Origin: Lachnospiraceae bacterium
GTDB taxonomy: Bacteria > Bacillota > Clostridia > Lachnospirales > Lachnospiraceae
Reading direction: 5' to 3'
NCBI GenBank assembly: GCA_017532145.1
Contig: JAFXJR010000006.1
Location: 1-64,000, forward strand
Length of the DNA stretch: 64,000 nucleotides
The notes under the pieces are model-generated. The model made no database searches and was not told where the DNA came from. It was given only the letters and a program-made list of their open reading frames with translations. Below, piece by piece: positions 8,602 through 18,062 of the stretch. Position 1 is the first letter of the stretch; every line of letters starts with the position of its first letter. The translations under genes were made by a program, and so were the position numbers.

Positions 8602-9345
8602 TCAGCCAAGAGGCTCCTTTGTTGGCAAGCCCGCTTTTCTGGGATATTTTACTGGTGTAGGCTTTACCTTTTTTACAACCAGCAGAGACCTTACTATATC
8701 CGAGTCCGGCAAAAGAAAGTCTGTCTTTCCTGCAATCTGTCCTCCTAATAAGGAAATAGCCTTTTGTGCCTTCTCCATTTCTTCTTCCAGCTTCTCAGAT
8801 TTATAGGCAATAAAATATCCTCCTATTTTTACAAAGGGTAAAGCATATTCTGCCAGAGTAGAAAGATTAGCCACTGCACGGGAAACACAAAACTCAAATC
8901 TTTCTCTTAGCTTTCCAGGCTTAGCAAAATCCTCTGCTCTTCCATGCAGAGTATCCACATCATCCAAATCCAGCTTATAGACTACCTGATCCAAAAATTT
9001 AATTCTCTTATTCAAAGAATCCAAAAGGGTAATCTTCATCTTCGGAAAAACAATCTTCAGGGGAATACCGGGAAATCCTGCACCGGTACCTACATCTATC
9101 ACATTCATTGTGTGAATTTTATCTCTATCCCCCAATATGTCCAATCCCTTTACCAGAGAAAGACTATCCACAAAATGCTTCTTTAATACCTGATCATAAT
9201 CCGTGATTGCGGTTAGATTCATAAAAGTATTCCATTCCTTTAACAGCTCATAATACATAATAAACTGACGCTTCTGCCCAGAATCCAAAACAATTCCCCA
9301 TTCCTCTAAATCCTTATCAAACTGACTAAAATCATACATAGCCAA
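8602..9345 (-). CDS. rsmG: 16S rRNA (guanine527-N7)-methyltransferase RsmG
   Basis: 247-aa SAM-dependent methyltransferase that makes m7G527 in 16S rRNA, formerly GidB. The SAM-binding motif VIDVGTGAGFPGIPLKI is at about residues 72-88, and SRAVANLSTLAEYALP is the conserved downstream block. Loss of this enzyme gives low-level streptomycin resistance in other bacteria. The start is TTG eight bases after GGGAGG; an in-frame ATG two codons later is less well placed. It follows mnmG, as in most Firmicutes. Confidence 0.95.
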   Translation of the reverse strand: MAMYDFSQFDKDLEEWGIVLDSGQKRQFIMYYELLKEWNTFMNLTAITDYDQVLKKHFVDSLSLVKGLDILGDRDKIHTMNVIDVGTGAGFPGIPLKIVFPKMKITLLDSLNKRIKFLDQVVYKLDLDDVDTLHGRAEDFAKPGKLRERFEFCVSRAVANLSTLAEYALPFVKIGGYFIAYKSEKLEEEMEKAQKAISLLGGQIAGKTDFLLPDSDIVRSLLVVKKVKPTPVKYPRKAGLPTKEPLG

Positions 9346-9442
9346 AACTCATACCTCCCATTTTTCCCTCTTGCTATCATACTGTTTGTAACAGTTAATT
9401 ACCCCAATGCCCTAAAGATTTTATCATCCTTTGCCAGCTTCC

Positions 9443-11347
9443 CTACTCCTTTTTTCTTTGACTGGCATACTGCTCCAAATAGATTAAAAGAACAGAAATA
9501 TCTGCCGGTGATACCCCGGATATTCTGGAAGCCTGTCCTACGGAAACAGGTCTGTACTTGGACAGCTTCTGACGTGCTTCCAACCGCAGACTCCCCACCT
9601 CATCATAATCCAGATTTTCCGGAATCTTCTTCTTTTCCATCTTTTTAAACTGCTCTACCTGACGAATCTGTCTGGCGATATAACCCTCATATTTCAATTC
9701 TATTTCCACTTGCTCAATTACATCTTGAGGAAGCCTCTTTCTTTCTTTATCTATTGTCTCCAGCATTTGATAGGACATCTCCGGCCGGCAAATCAACTCT
9801 GCCAGAGAGACTGCCGTTTTCAAAGGAGCACTTCCATGAGAAACTAAAAAATCCTGTATATCTTTGGAAGCTCCTACCATAACCGACTTTAATCTTTTCA
9901 CCTCCTGTTCTATCAGATTTTTCTTTTCTACACAGGCATTATAGACCTCCTCTGTCACCAAACCTGCCTGATAACCCTTTTCTCTCAATCGTAAATCTGC
10001 ATTATCCTGGCGAAGCAGCAGACGATACTCTGCTCTTGAAGTCATCATTCGATAAGGCTCCCGATTATCCTTTGTCACCAAGTCATCGATTAACACTCCA
10101 ATATAGGCTTCTGATCGATCGAGAATTATTTGCTCCTTTTCTCTGAGAGAGGCAGCAGCATTTATGCCGGCAACCAATCCCTGTGCAGCAGCTTCCTCAT
10201 ATCCACTGCTGCCATTAAACTGTCCTGCACTGAACAGTCCCTTTATTTCACGAAATTCCAAGGTAGGATACAGTTGTCCTGCATCAATACAGTCATATTC
10301 TATGGCATAGGCATTTCTGACTATTTTGCAGTTTTCCAGTCCGGGTACCGTTCTGTACATAGCCAGCTGTACATCCTCCGGCAAGGAGGAGGACATTCCT
10401 CCCACATACATTTCATTAGTATACCGTCCCTCCGGCTCAATAAAAACCTGATGCCTTTCTCTATCTGCAAATTTCACTACCTTGTCCTCAATAGACGGAC
10501 AGTATCTGGGGCCTGTCCCCTCAATAATTCCTGCATAGATAGGAGAACGATGTAAATTCTCGTTGATAATCTCATGGGTTTTACTGTTGGTATAGGTGAG
10601 CCAACAGGATACCTGGTCTATCTGTACCTTCTCAGCATCTGTGGAAAAGGAAAAGGGAATCACTCTCTCATCCCCAAACTGTTCTTCCATTCTGGAAAAA
10701 TCAATACTTCTCTTATCCATCCGTGCCGGAGTCCCTGTTTTAAATCGTCTTAGCTTAATCCCCAAATCCTCTAAGGATTTTGTCAGATAATCTGCAGCCT
10801 GCAGTCCATTGGGACCCGTCTGCGTAATTGCCTCTCCACAAAGACATCTTGCCTTTAAATAGGTTCCGGTGCAAAGGATAACTGCCCGGCATTCATATAT
10901 CGCTCCAGTAAATGTTTTTACACCGGTAATCCGTTTATTATTATTTGAATTTTCGACTAAAATCTCACATATTTCCGCTTGCTTAATAGTCAGCTTCTCC
11001 TGATTTTCCAGTACCTGTCTCATGGCGGCAGAATAAGCAGCTTTATCTGCCTGGGCTCGCAAAGAATGGACGGCAGGGCCCTTGGATTTATTCAGCATCT
11101 TGGATTGAATAAAGGTTCGGTCTATATTTTTGCCCATTTCTCCGCCCAATGCATCGATTTCCCTTACCAAATGACCTTTTGATGATCCTCCTATATTGGG
11201 ATTACAGGGCATTAACGCAATACTGTCCACACTCATGGTAAAAATAACGGTTTCCATCCCCAGTCTGGCACAGGCTAAGGCTGCCTCACACCCTGCATGA
11301 CCGGCACCTACTACACAAACATCCACTTTTTCCTTCCAACCAGCCAT
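9443..11347 (-). CDS. mnmG: tRNA uridine-5-carboxymethylaminomethyl modification enzyme MnmG
   Basis: 634-aa FAD protein that, with MnmE, installs the cmnm5 group on wobble uridine 34 of tRNAs. The N-terminal FAD Rossmann motif is [15 protein letters not shown]; the family signatures [20 protein letters not shown] and [21 protein letters not shown] are both present. The length is typical. AAAGGAG precedes the ATG. It sits directly downstream of mnmE, with a repeat A copy in the 125-bp gap. Confidence 0.97.
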   Translation of the reverse strand: MAGWKEKVDVCVVGAGHAGCEAALACARLGMETVIFTMSVDSIALMPCNPNIGGSSKGHLVREIDALGGEMGKNIDRTFIQSKMLNKSKGPAVHSLRAQADKAAYSAAMRQVLENQEKLTIKQAEICEILVENSNNNKRITGVKTFTGAIYECRAVILCTGTYLKARCLCGEAITQTGPNGLQAADYLTKSLEDLGIKLRRFKTGTPARMDKRSIDFSRMEEQFGDERVIPFSFSTDAEKVQIDQVSCWLTYTNSKTHEIINENLHRSPIYAGIIEGTGPRYCPSIEDKVVKFADRERHQVFIEPEGRYTNEMYVGGMSSSLPEDVQLAMYRTVPGLENCKIVRNAYAIEYDCIDAGQLYPTLEFREIKGLFSAGQFNGSSGYEEAAAQGLVAGINAAASLREKEQIILDRSEAYIGVLIDDLVTKDNREPYRMMTSRAEYRLLLRQDNADLRLREKGYQAGLVTEEVYNACVEKKNLIEQEVKRLKSVMVGASKDIQDFLVSHGSAPLKTAVSLAELICRPEMSYQMLETIDKERKRLPQDVIEQVEIELKYEGYIARQIRQVEQFKKMEKKKIPENLDYDEVGSLRLEARQKLSKYRPVSVGQASRISGVSPADISVLLIYLEQYASQRKKE

Positions 11348-11372
11348 TTTAATCTCCTTTCTTCATCCCCGG

Positions 11373-11463
11373 TGTAACTGTTCAGCACCCTCTCAGTTAT
11401 GTTATTGCTACTACGTTTTCCTATGGTCAGCACACCAAGTGTACAGACCTGCTGACTCGTTAC
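11373..11463 (-). repeat. Repeat family A, short form
   Basis: 91-bp copy between mnmE and mnmG, with GTAAC at both outer ends (GTAACGAGTCAGCAGG and CTGAACAGTTAC in minus-strand sense) and centre GCTGACCATAGGAAAACGTAG. It lies inside what is normally one operon, so it would be transcribed and could fold as a hairpin. Confidence 0.75.
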
Positions 11464-11472
11464 TCCCCGGTT

Positions 11473-12873
11473 TTACTTTCCCATGCAGAATTTTGAAAAA
11501 ATCTCATTCAGCAGGTCCTCTCCTACTTCTTCCCCTATAATCCTTCCAAGAGCTGCATAGGCACTCATCAGGTCAATGGAATAGAAATCCTCCGGCATTC
11601 CCTGCTGCAGACTGATTAATACCTGCTGCATACTTTCAAATGCCTCCAGCATAGCTTCTTTATGCCTGATATTGGTAATCACGGTTTCCTCATTATATTG
11701 GATACCTCCTGAAAAAAACATGGCTTTAATCGTCTCCTCCAACTGATCCATACCCAAATATTCCTTGGTGGAGATTCTAATCACAGGAATCTGTCTGCCA
11801 TCCACTAACTGATGAAGCATTTCCTCTGTTATTACCTCCTCTAAATCCGTCTTATTCAGCAGAACCATCACTTTCTTTTCCGATATCATCCTCATAATAT
11901 TATAATCATTTTCATCCAGAGGAACAGACACATCTACCATATAAAGGATTAAATCTGCCTCCTCAGCATACCTTCTGGCCTTCTCTATTCCGATTTTTTC
12001 TACCACATCCTCTGTATCTCTGATTCCTGCCGTATCTACTATATTTAAACTGATACCATTTAATCGAATACTCTCCTCTAATACATCTCTGGTGGTTCCT
12101 CTAATCTCAGTAACAATGGCTCTCTCCTCTCCTACCATAGCATTCAGCAAGGAGGACTTTCCCACATTGGGCTTGCCTAGAATCACCGTATTAATCCCTT
12201 CCTTTAATAGCCTGCCATTGTCTGCAGAATCCAACATTTTCTTCAGGGAGGCAAGAATCTCCTGGGTTTTCTCTGTCAATCGCTCCTGATACCCATCCAG
12301 ACTCATATGCTCCGGATCATCCAGCGCTGATTCGATAAAGGCTATTTCATAGATAATCTTGTCTCTCAACTCTCCAACTAAGTTAGAAACAGAACCTCTC
12401 AGCTGCTTCACTGAACTTCTTAAGGCCAGTTTATTTTTCGAATGAATCAAATCCATAACTGCCTCTGCTTTGGATAAATCAATTCTTCCATGCAGAAAGG
12501 CTCGTTTCGTAAATTCACCCGGCTCTGCTAACCTTGCACCGTTTCTCAACACTGCCTCTAAAATCTGATGAAGTATAATCACACCACCATGACAGTTGAT
12601 TTCTACAGTATCTTCCATGGTATAGCTTCGGGGTGCTTTCATCACACTTATCATTACTTCATCTAAAAAACTGTCTTCACCTTCTATATCGTCTATAATA
12701 TAGCCATAATGAATCGTATGGGAAGGCAAATCCAGCAACTTTTTTTTGCCTGACTTGGTTCTATATAATTTATCTGCTATCTGAACTGCCTCATTTCCAC
12801 TGATTCTGATAATACCTATCCCCGCATCAGACAGAGCCGTCGCTATTGCCGCTATCGTATCTGTTTTCATCAC
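11473..12873 (-). CDS. mnmE: tRNA modification GTPase MnmE
   Basis: 466-aa partner of MnmG. The N-terminal formyl-THF-binding domain starts MMKTDTIAAIATA. The inserted G domain shows GKPNVGKSSLLN (P-loop, about residue 230), DTAGIRDT and LNKTDLEE (NKxD). The C-terminal CFCMGK-type motif appears as SKFCMGK, with its catalytic Cys. The length and domain order are standard. Confidence 0.97.
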   Translation of the reverse strand: MMKTDTIAAIATALSDAGIGIIRISGNEAVQIADKLYRTKSGKKKLLDLPSHTIHYGYIIDDIEGEDSFLDEVMISVMKAPRSYTMEDTVEINCHGGVIILHQILEAVLRNGARLAEPGEFTKRAFLHGRIDLSKAEAVMDLIHSKNKLALRSSVKQLRGSVSNLVGELRDKIIYEIAFIESALDDPEHMSLDGYQERLTEKTQEILASLKKMLDSADNGRLLKEGINTVILGKPNVGKSSLLNAMVGEERAIVTEIRGTTRDVLEESIRLNGISLNIVDTAGIRDTEDVVEKIGIEKARRYAEEADLILYMVDVSVPLDENDYNIMRMISEKKVMVLLNKTDLEEVITEEMLHQLVDGRQIPVIRISTKEYLGMDQLEETIKAMFFSGGIQYNEETVITNIRHKEAMLEAFESMQQVLISLQQGMPEDFYSIDLMSAYAALGRIIGEEVGEDLLNEIFSKFCMGK

Positions 12874-12926
12874 ACTCTCCTCTCCTGACAGTCAATCTTA
12901 TCCACCATTCATCTCATATAAAGAAA

Positions 12927-12961
12927 CCCTTGAACCCGAAAAAGGTTCAAGGGTTTTGCCT
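12927..12961. terminator. Hairpin between jag and mnmE
   Basis: AACCCTTGAACC and GGTTCAAGGGTT form a 12-bp stem with a short A-rich loop. TTTT follows on the plus strand and TTTCTTT on the minus strand. It lies downstream of jag and could terminate or attenuate transcription into mnmE. Confidence 0.75.
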
Positions 12962-12988
12962 ATGCTGTTTCTATTAATAAAGCCTCTA

Positions 12989-13615
12989 TCATTTATTTTT
13001 TAAGGTAACAACCACCCGACGAAACGGTTCTTCTCCTTCGCTGTGAGTTGTAACGAATCTATCCCCCTGCAAAGCAGAGTGGATAATCCTTCTTTCATAA
13101 GGGTTCATCGGCTCCAGAGAAAGTGCACGCCTTGTTTTCTTTACCTTAGACGCAATATTTTTTGCCAGATTTTCAAGCGTTTCTTTTCTTCTCTGTCTGT
13201 AATTCTCTGTATCCAGCTTTACCCGGATATAGTCCTCTGCCTCCTTATTGACTACCAGTGACAACAGATATTGTAAGGAATCCAGAGTCTGTCCTCTTTT
13301 TCCAATCAAAACCCCCATCTCTCCTCCGCTGAGATCAATATCCATGGTAGCGTTTGCTTCATCATACTTAATCGCAATTTCTACCTGAAGCTTCATAGCA
13401 GCAAATACATCCTCAAGAAACTTTTTCGTTTTATCAGTAATGGAAAACTTGACTTTCGCCTTGATAATAGCGGGTTTGAATCCTATCCCCAAAAATCCGG
13501 CTGAACCCTCTTCAACAATGATATAATCTAACTTATCACTGGTCACTGCCAGCTTCTGACAAGCCTCAGTGATTGCATCATTTACCGTTTTTGCTGAAAC
13601 CTCAATATAATCCAT
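12989..13615 (-). CDS. jag: RNA-binding protein Jag (KhpB)
   Basis: 208-aa cytoplasmic RNA-binding protein. Order: an N-terminal Jag-N domain (YIEVSAKTVNDAITEACQKL), a KH domain with GVLIGKRGQTLDSLQYL (the GxxG loop is GKRG), and a C-terminal R3H domain with PMNPYERRIIHSALQ. In other Firmicutes it works with KhpA in RNA binding that affects cell envelope and division. It is located directly downstream of yidC (15 bp), the classical arrangement. Confidence 0.95.
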   Translation of the reverse strand: MDYIEVSAKTVNDAITEACQKLAVTSDKLDYIIVEEGSAGFLGIGFKPAIIKAKVKFSITDKTKKFLEDVFAAMKLQVEIAIKYDEANATMDIDLSGGEMGVLIGKRGQTLDSLQYLLSLVVNKEAEDYIRVKLDTENYRQRRKETLENLAKNIASKVKKTRRALSLEPMNPYERRIIHSALQGDRFVTTHSEGEEPFRRVVVTLKNK

Positions 13616-13630
13616 TGATTTACCCTCCCG

Positions 13631-14923
13631 CTATTTTTTATTATTCTTCTCATTGTACTGTTTTACCATATTAGCTTTTGCTGCTATACTCCCCGGTTTT
13701 GCATTTGTATGATAATACTCTGTGGATTTTTGTAATCGCTTGTCTCTTTCCTCCTGGCTTAAAGAGGATTGAGCTGAAGCTTTAGCCGTTATGTTTCTGG
13801 TATTCATACTGGCATAATTATTGATAGCGTTAGGATCAATTCCTGCCTTTTTCAGCTTTTGATTCCTCTTCTCAACATTCTTCTTAATTACCTCATCCAA
13901 ATCCACCTTATCCATATGCTTATTGATAATAATCTGCTGAATACTTCTAATTACAGAACCGGCAATCCAGTAAATACCCATACCGGCAGGCAGAGTATAA
14001 CAGAAAAAGGCGGACATAATAGGCATCATTACATTCATGGTCTTCATGGAAGAAGCCATCGGATTATCCCTGTCATCTGTCGTCTGCTGAGGCATCAGCT
14101 TGGTATTAATCCACTGTGTCAGTGCAGATAACAGAGGAATAGCAAAGGCTGCCACCACCATAAGATAGGCTCCTGCAGCTATGGCTTCTGTCACAATATA
14201 GGAAGGAGAATTTCCTATATTAATGCCCAGAAAATTATTATACCTCTCCAACGTTTCCACGGTACTATTCACATCCGAAGTTAAGGCTGGAAACTTTTCA
14301 GAAATACTGTGCCATTCAGCTGTAGAAGCCCTGTTTAAAACGTCTACAAAGGTATTTCTGATATATTCTGTATTTCCTCCAGTAAATTCTTCACTGGTAA
14401 ACTGCTTGGCAAAAACTGCTGCATCCTTAAAACTTTGAATAAACTCTGCACTGCCCGGCTCACTAATCAGCTTGTCTACCAAAGGAAAAAAGGCTTCCTT
14501 TACCTTTGCTACATAAGCCGGTACTGCATAAATTACCCGATATAAAGCAAACAAAATAGGCATCTGAACCAGCAGCTGTACACAGCTTCCCGTAGGAGAA
14601 ACTCCGTATTTTGCATAGACTGCCTGGGTTTCCTCATTCATTCTCATCATGGAATCGTTGTCTTTTTTCCCCTCATACTTAGCTCTGATAGCCTGAATTT
14701 CAGGATTCATCTTGACAGAAAGCTTGGAAAACTTCTGCTGCTTAATCGTCAGGGGCGTCATCAGAAGATAGATGACAATGGTAAATAAAATAATAGATAA
14801 ACCTATATTAGGAATACCGATTTTATCTAAACAGAAAAAAATACCTTCCATTATATAACCCAGCAGCTGTGCCACCGGACCGATAATAAAAGTTTCCGTC
14901 TGTGTTAAAATTATACCCAGCAA
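13631..14923 (-). CDS. yidC: Membrane protein insertase YidC (SpoIIIJ/OxaA)
   Basis: 430-aa insertase that helps membrane proteins fold and insert, alone or with SecYEG. Hydrophobic segments lie at about residues 30-55, 120-140, 235-265 and 305-330. TPLTIKQQKFSKLSVKMNPEIQAI is the conserved cytoplasmic hairpin, and an Arg in the hydrophilic groove is provided by ALYRVIYAVP. A basic C-terminal tail fits ribosome binding. It is longer than Bacillus SpoIIIJ because of an extra loop at residues 150-225. The start is TTG after ATAGGAGG. Confidence 0.94.
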   Translation of the reverse strand: MLGIILTQTETFIIGPVAQLLGYIMEGIFFCLDKIGIPNIGLSIILFTIVIYLLMTPLTIKQQKFSKLSVKMNPEIQAIRAKYEGKKDNDSMMRMNEETQAVYAKYGVSPTGSCVQLLVQMPILFALYRVIYAVPAYVAKVKEAFFPLVDKLISEPGSAEFIQSFKDAAVFAKQFTSEEFTGGNTEYIRNTFVDVLNRASTAEWHSISEKFPALTSDVNSTVETLERYNNFLGINIGNSPSYIVTEAIAAGAYLMVVAAFAIPLLSALTQWINTKLMPQQTTDDRDNPMASSMKTMNVMMPIMSAFFCYTLPAGMGIYWIAGSVIRSIQQIIINKHMDKVDLDEVIKKNVEKRNQKLKKAGIDPNAINNYASMNTRNITAKASAQSSLSQEERDKRLQKSTEYYHTNAKPGSIAAKANMVKQYNEKNNKK

Positions 14924-14993
14924 TTTTATTCCTCCTATAAACGAACTATATTTGCATTGCTTCTCTGGAAATTGTCTTGATTATCCACTGTTT

Positions 14994-15209
14994 TTATGGA
15001 ACAGGATCATATCCTCCCTTTGAAAAAGGATTACATCTTATAATTCTCCAGACAGCCAAACATCCCCCTTTAAATGCCCCGTATTTTTCCACTGCCTCCA
15101 ATCCATATTCGGAACAGGTAGGCAGATAGGGACACCTCGTGGACTTCATAGGAGATAGATATTTCCTATAGAACTTAATCATGCAGATAAAAAATTTTTT
15201 AATCATCAT
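14994..15209 (-). CDS. yidD: Membrane protein insertion efficiency factor YidD
   Basis: 71-aa member of the YidD family with the diagnostic core CRYLPTCSEYGLEAVEKYG-like block (here RCPYLPTCSEYGLEAVEKYG) and GGYDPVP at the end. It is thought to assist YidC-dependent insertion. The start overlaps the end of rnpA by 11 bp. Confidence 0.93.
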   Translation of the reverse strand: MMIKKFFICMIKFYRKYLSPMKSTRCPYLPTCSEYGLEAVEKYGAFKGGCLAVWRIIRCNPFSKGGYDPVP

Positions 15210-15552
15210 AAAAAAATATTTTCAGGATATGGTGAAGCTTTCCCAGATGCAGCAAGGCACTCTCTATCTCCGCATAGGAGGCCGAATGAGCATTTTTCTT
15301 CGCTACTACTACAATATCCCATCCCCGACAGAAGATATTTTCATGCAGTCTGTAGCTTTCTCTCACCAATCTTGTGATTCTGTGGCGCACAACACTGTTA
15401 CCGACTTTCTTACTGACAGATATTCCCACTCTGTTCCTATCTGTATGGTTTTCCAATATATACATCACCAGATGTTTATTGGCATATGATTTTCCCCTTT
15501 GATATACCGTACTAAATTCATAAGTCTTTTTTAACGAATCTGAAAATTCCAT
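15199..15552 (-). CDS. rnpA: Ribonuclease P protein component
   Basis: 117-aa basic protein subunit of RNase P, which trims tRNA 5' leaders. The RNR signature appears as RNRVGISVSKKVGNSVVRHRITRL. The start is ATGGAATTTTCAG. Preceded by rpmH and overlapping yidD, in the universal bacterial order. Confidence 0.96.
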   Translation of the reverse strand: MEFSDSLKKTYEFSTVYQRGKSYANKHLVMYILENHTDRNRVGISVSKKVGNSVVRHRITRLVRESYRLHENIFCRGWDIVVVAKKNAHSASYAEIESALLHLGKLHHILKIFFYDD

Positions 15553-15611
15553 CTTACTTCCATATTAATTTTCTATCAATTTCCTATCCATTTCCATATC
15601 TTAAGAGAAAA

Positions 15612-15631
15612 AGGCCACAACAATGCGGCCT
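15612..15631 (-). terminator. Attenuating terminator after rpmH
   Basis: On the minus strand AGGCCGCA pairs with TGTGGCCT around a TTGT loop, followed by TTTTT. The stem overlaps the rpmH stop codon. It likely reduces read-through into rnpA, so that L34 is made in excess over RNase P protein. Confidence 0.75.
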
Positions 15632-15764
15632 ATGCTGACAATCTCTTTCTTCCTTTTGCTCTTCTGGCAGCTAAAACCTTTCTTCCACCAGCAGTACTCA
15701 TTCTCTGTCTGAAACCGTGAACTTTCTTTCTCTGTCTGTTTTTTGGCTGAAACGTCATTTTCAT
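15630..15764 (-). CDS. rpmH: 50S ribosomal protein L34
   Basis: 44-aa, highly basic. It begins [19 protein letters not shown], continues with [18 protein letters not shown] and ends RLSA, the full L34 pattern. A strong ribosome binding site AAAGGAGGTG lies seven bases before the ATG. It is short and easily missed. It is the first gene of the left arm, divergent from dnaA. Confidence 0.98.
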   Translation of the reverse strand: MKMTFQPKNRQRKKVHGFRQRMSTAGGRKVLAARRAKGRKRLSA

Positions 15765-15840
15765 AACAAATGCACCTCCTTTTTACCCTGTATGCTACAT
15801 AGCTGAACTACCAATAGTCACGCTGAAAAATATCGTTACA

Positions 15841-15869
15841 ATTATATAGGATAATTTAAATAACGTCAA
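15841..15869 (-). promoter_or_regulatory. rpmH promoter
   Basis: On the minus strand TTGACG, a 17-bp spacer and TATAAT form a near-consensus housekeeping promoter about 75 bp upstream of rpmH. Confidence 0.8.
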
Positions 15870-15993
15870 GTAAATAAAATTAAATTAATAAAATATATAC
15901 AGGCGATGATATAGAATATGACTGAACAGTTACCCAAAAAATCTTGATAAATTCGTGATTTTCACAAACACCATATCTTGTTGTTGTTTTCTG

Positions 15994-16255
15994 TTATCCA
16001 CCACAAAATATAGATTGTGGATAAGTTATCCACAATTACACATTGGCTTCTTTTTTATCCACAAGTTATCCACAATTTATCATAAGCATTGTGGATAAGT
16101 GTGGATAACTTGTTAATTATTCCTCCTAACCCCTGATTTTTCAGCATTTAAAAATGTGGATAACTATTCCTAAAGTTATCCACATCATGTGGATAACTTT
16201 CCAAGCTTTAAAATTTTTACTCAGTTATCCACAATTGTGGATAACTTTATCCACA
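15994..16255. other. oriC: oriC upstream part: DnaA-box cluster
   Basis: Twelve perfect 9-mers TTATCCACA/TGTGGATAA occur within about 240 bp. Plus orientation: 16026, 16055, 16066, 16176, 16225, 16247. Minus orientation: 16016, 16090, 16100, 16155, 16188, 16236. Near-matches such as TTATCCACC at 15994 flank them. Many are arranged as inverted pairs. It resembles the rpmH-dnaA half of a Firmicute bipartite origin and probably also autoregulates dnaA. Confidence 0.95.
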
Positions 16256-16267
16256 TAAATTAAATGT

Positions 16268-16296
16268 TTGAAATTTTATACCATTTATATTAAGAT
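16268..16296 (+). promoter_or_regulatory. Probable dnaA promoter
   Basis: TTGAAA at 16268, a 17-bp spacer, then TAAGAT at 16291, about 90 bp before the dnaA start and directly after the last upstream DnaA box, so autorepression by DnaA is plausible. Confidence 0.55.
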
Positions 16297-16384
16297 AGCT
16301 ATATGTATTTATTTTACTTTTATTACCATTCAGCAGGTTCGGAGATTTTCTGCCCGAACCATAAAAAATAATGGAGGTATCTTT

Positions 16385-17737
16385 ATGGACTTCATTGAAC
16401 AAAACTGGGAATTGATTAAGACTACGATTAAACAGGAATATGGTCTTTCCAATATATCCTATAATACGTGGATAGCCAATCTTAATTACTATAACTCAGA
16501 AAACGACGTAGTTACGATTGTTATCCCTTCTGATAACGCTCATGCTCTCAGCTATATTGTTGCTAAATATAAAAGCTACTTTCAGGTTACTATCTCTGAA
16601 ATGATGGACCATGAATATGATGTATCTTTTATCCTGGAAAAGGATGTTGGGGAAACAGAAGATTCTATGGCCTTAAAGCCCTATTATAATATTAATTATG
16701 AAAATGCTAACCTAAATCCTAAATACAGATTTGATACCTTTATTGTAGGAAGCAACAATAAACTTGCCCATTCTGCTGCTCTTGCCGTAGCTGAATCACC
16801 AGGAAATACCTACAATCCTCTCTATTTATATGGAAGAGCCGGTCTGGGTAAAACCCATCTGATGCATTCCATTGGCCACTTTATCCTAAAGCAGAACCCG
16901 AATATGAAGGTTCTTTATGTCACCTCTGAGCAGTTTACTATAGAAGTAATCAGCTCTATCCGAAGCGGTAATGCTGCTGATATGACCAAGCTTAGAGATA
17001 AATATCGGACTGTAGATGTCCTTCTTATTGATGACATCCAATTTATTATAGGAAGAGAAAGTACACAGGAGGAGTTTTTCCACACCTTTAATGTCCTTCA
17101 TGCATCAGAAAAGCAGATTATTATTTCTTCTGATAAACCTCCCAAGGATATGGAAACTCTGGAGGAAAGATTCCGTTCCCGGTTTGAATGGGGACTGATT
17201 GCAGATATTCAGGCTCCTGATTATGAAACCCGAATGGCCATTTTGCAGACCAATGCAGAAAACTTTAATAAGAAGATAGACGATGATGTTTTTGCTTATG
17301 TGGCAACCAACATTAAATCCAATATCCGTGAACTGGAAGGTGCTTTAAATAAGATTATTGCCTATTCCAAGCTGAATAATGTGGAAATTAACCTGGAAAT
17401 CGCGCAGGAAGCCTTAAAGGACATTATCCATCCCAATCAGCAAATGGAAATTAGCCCCAAGATGATTATCAACATTGTGACTGAACATGCAGGACTTAAG
17501 CCGGAAGACATTACCTCCCGAAAACGCAACTCACAATTTACCGAGCCTCGCCATATTGTAATGTATCTGTGCCGGACTCTGACAGATACCTCCTATCAGC
17601 ATATTGCCAAGCTGTTGGGCAGGAAGGATCACAGTACGATTATCCACGGAGTAAAAAGAATTACTGAGGAAATTTCTCATAATGAGGAGCTGAAAAACAA
17701 AATCGAAGTGATTAAGAAAAAAATTAGTATGGGATAG
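16385..17737 (+). CDS. dnaA: Chromosomal replication initiator protein DnaA
   Basis: 450-aa AAA+ initiator that binds DnaA boxes and opens oriC. Domain I spans about residues 1-80; domain III has Walker A GRAGLGKTH (about residue 150) and Walker B LLIDDIQF; domain IV carries the DNA-binding helix-turn-helix with RKDHSTIIHGVKRI. The start ATGGACTTC follows GGAGGT. An open frame continues 39 codons upstream but has no ribosome binding site and overlaps the promoter. It is flanked on both sides by DnaA-box clusters. Confidence 0.98.
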   Translation: MDFIEQNWELIKTTIKQEYGLSNISYNTWIANLNYYNSENDVVTIVIPSDNAHALSYIVAKYKSYFQVTISEMMDHEYDVSFILEKDVGETEDSMALKPYYNINYENANLNPKYRFDTFIVGSNNKLAHSAALAVAESPGNTYNPLYLYGRAGLGKTHLMHSIGHFILKQNPNMKVLYVTSEQFTIEVISSIRSGNAADMTKLRDKYRTVDVLLIDDIQFIIGRESTQEEFFHTFNVLHASEKQIIISSDKPPKDMETLEERFRSRFEWGLIADIQAPDYETRMAILQTNAENFNKKIDDDVFAYVATNIKSNIRELEGALNKIIAYSKLNNVEINLEIAQEALKDIIHPNQQMEISPKMIINIVTEHAGLKPEDITSRKRNSQFTEPRHIVMYLCRTLTDTSYQHIAKLLGRKDHSTIIHGVKRITEEISHNEELKNKIEVIKKKISMG

Positions 17738-17744
17738 CTTATTC

Positions 17745-18025
17745 ACTTATCCACAATTGTGGATAAGTTATCCACATAGGCAAAAAAAATTGTGGATAAC
17801 TTTTTTTAGAACGGCAAAAAAAAATTGTGGATAACTTTTGCCCGAATTTTAAAATGTGGATAACTTATAAGTTTTCCACACTCTATCCACAAGTTATCCA
17901 TAAGTTTTTCACAGGTTAAGGATTTCCTTTTTGCCCGAAAAATAGTATAATGGAGAGAGTTATCCACATATCCACAATGCCTACTACTAATACTACTAAA
18001 TACTTTATATATATCTTATAGGCTT
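17745..18025. other. oriC: oriC downstream part with unwinding element
   Basis: Perfect DnaA boxes occur at 17747, 17758, 17768, 17791, 17826, 17855 and 17960, with an adjacent ATATCCACA at 17968. After a short spacer (ATGC) come repeated triplets CTACTACTAATACTACTAAA (17981-18000) and then the AT-rich TTTATATATATCTTAT. This reproduces the order DnaA box pair, GC spacer, DnaA-trios, AT-rich DUE known from Bacillus oriC. Opening is expected here. Confidence 0.93.
17946..17951 (+). promoter_or_regulatory. Candidate dnaN -10 element
   Basis: A perfect TATAAT lies about 115 bp upstream of dnaN and 9 bp before a DnaA box. The -35 region (TTCCTT) is weak, so confidence is limited. Confidence 0.4.
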
Positions 18026-18062
18026 TTCGGGGTCTGGCAAAATGAAGAAAAGGAGTCGAAAC

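Noticed and set aside
16268..16384. 39-codon N-terminal extension of DnaA
   Set aside because: No ribosome binding site, overlaps a promoter, and DnaA proteins begin at the MDFIEQNW-type start chosen.
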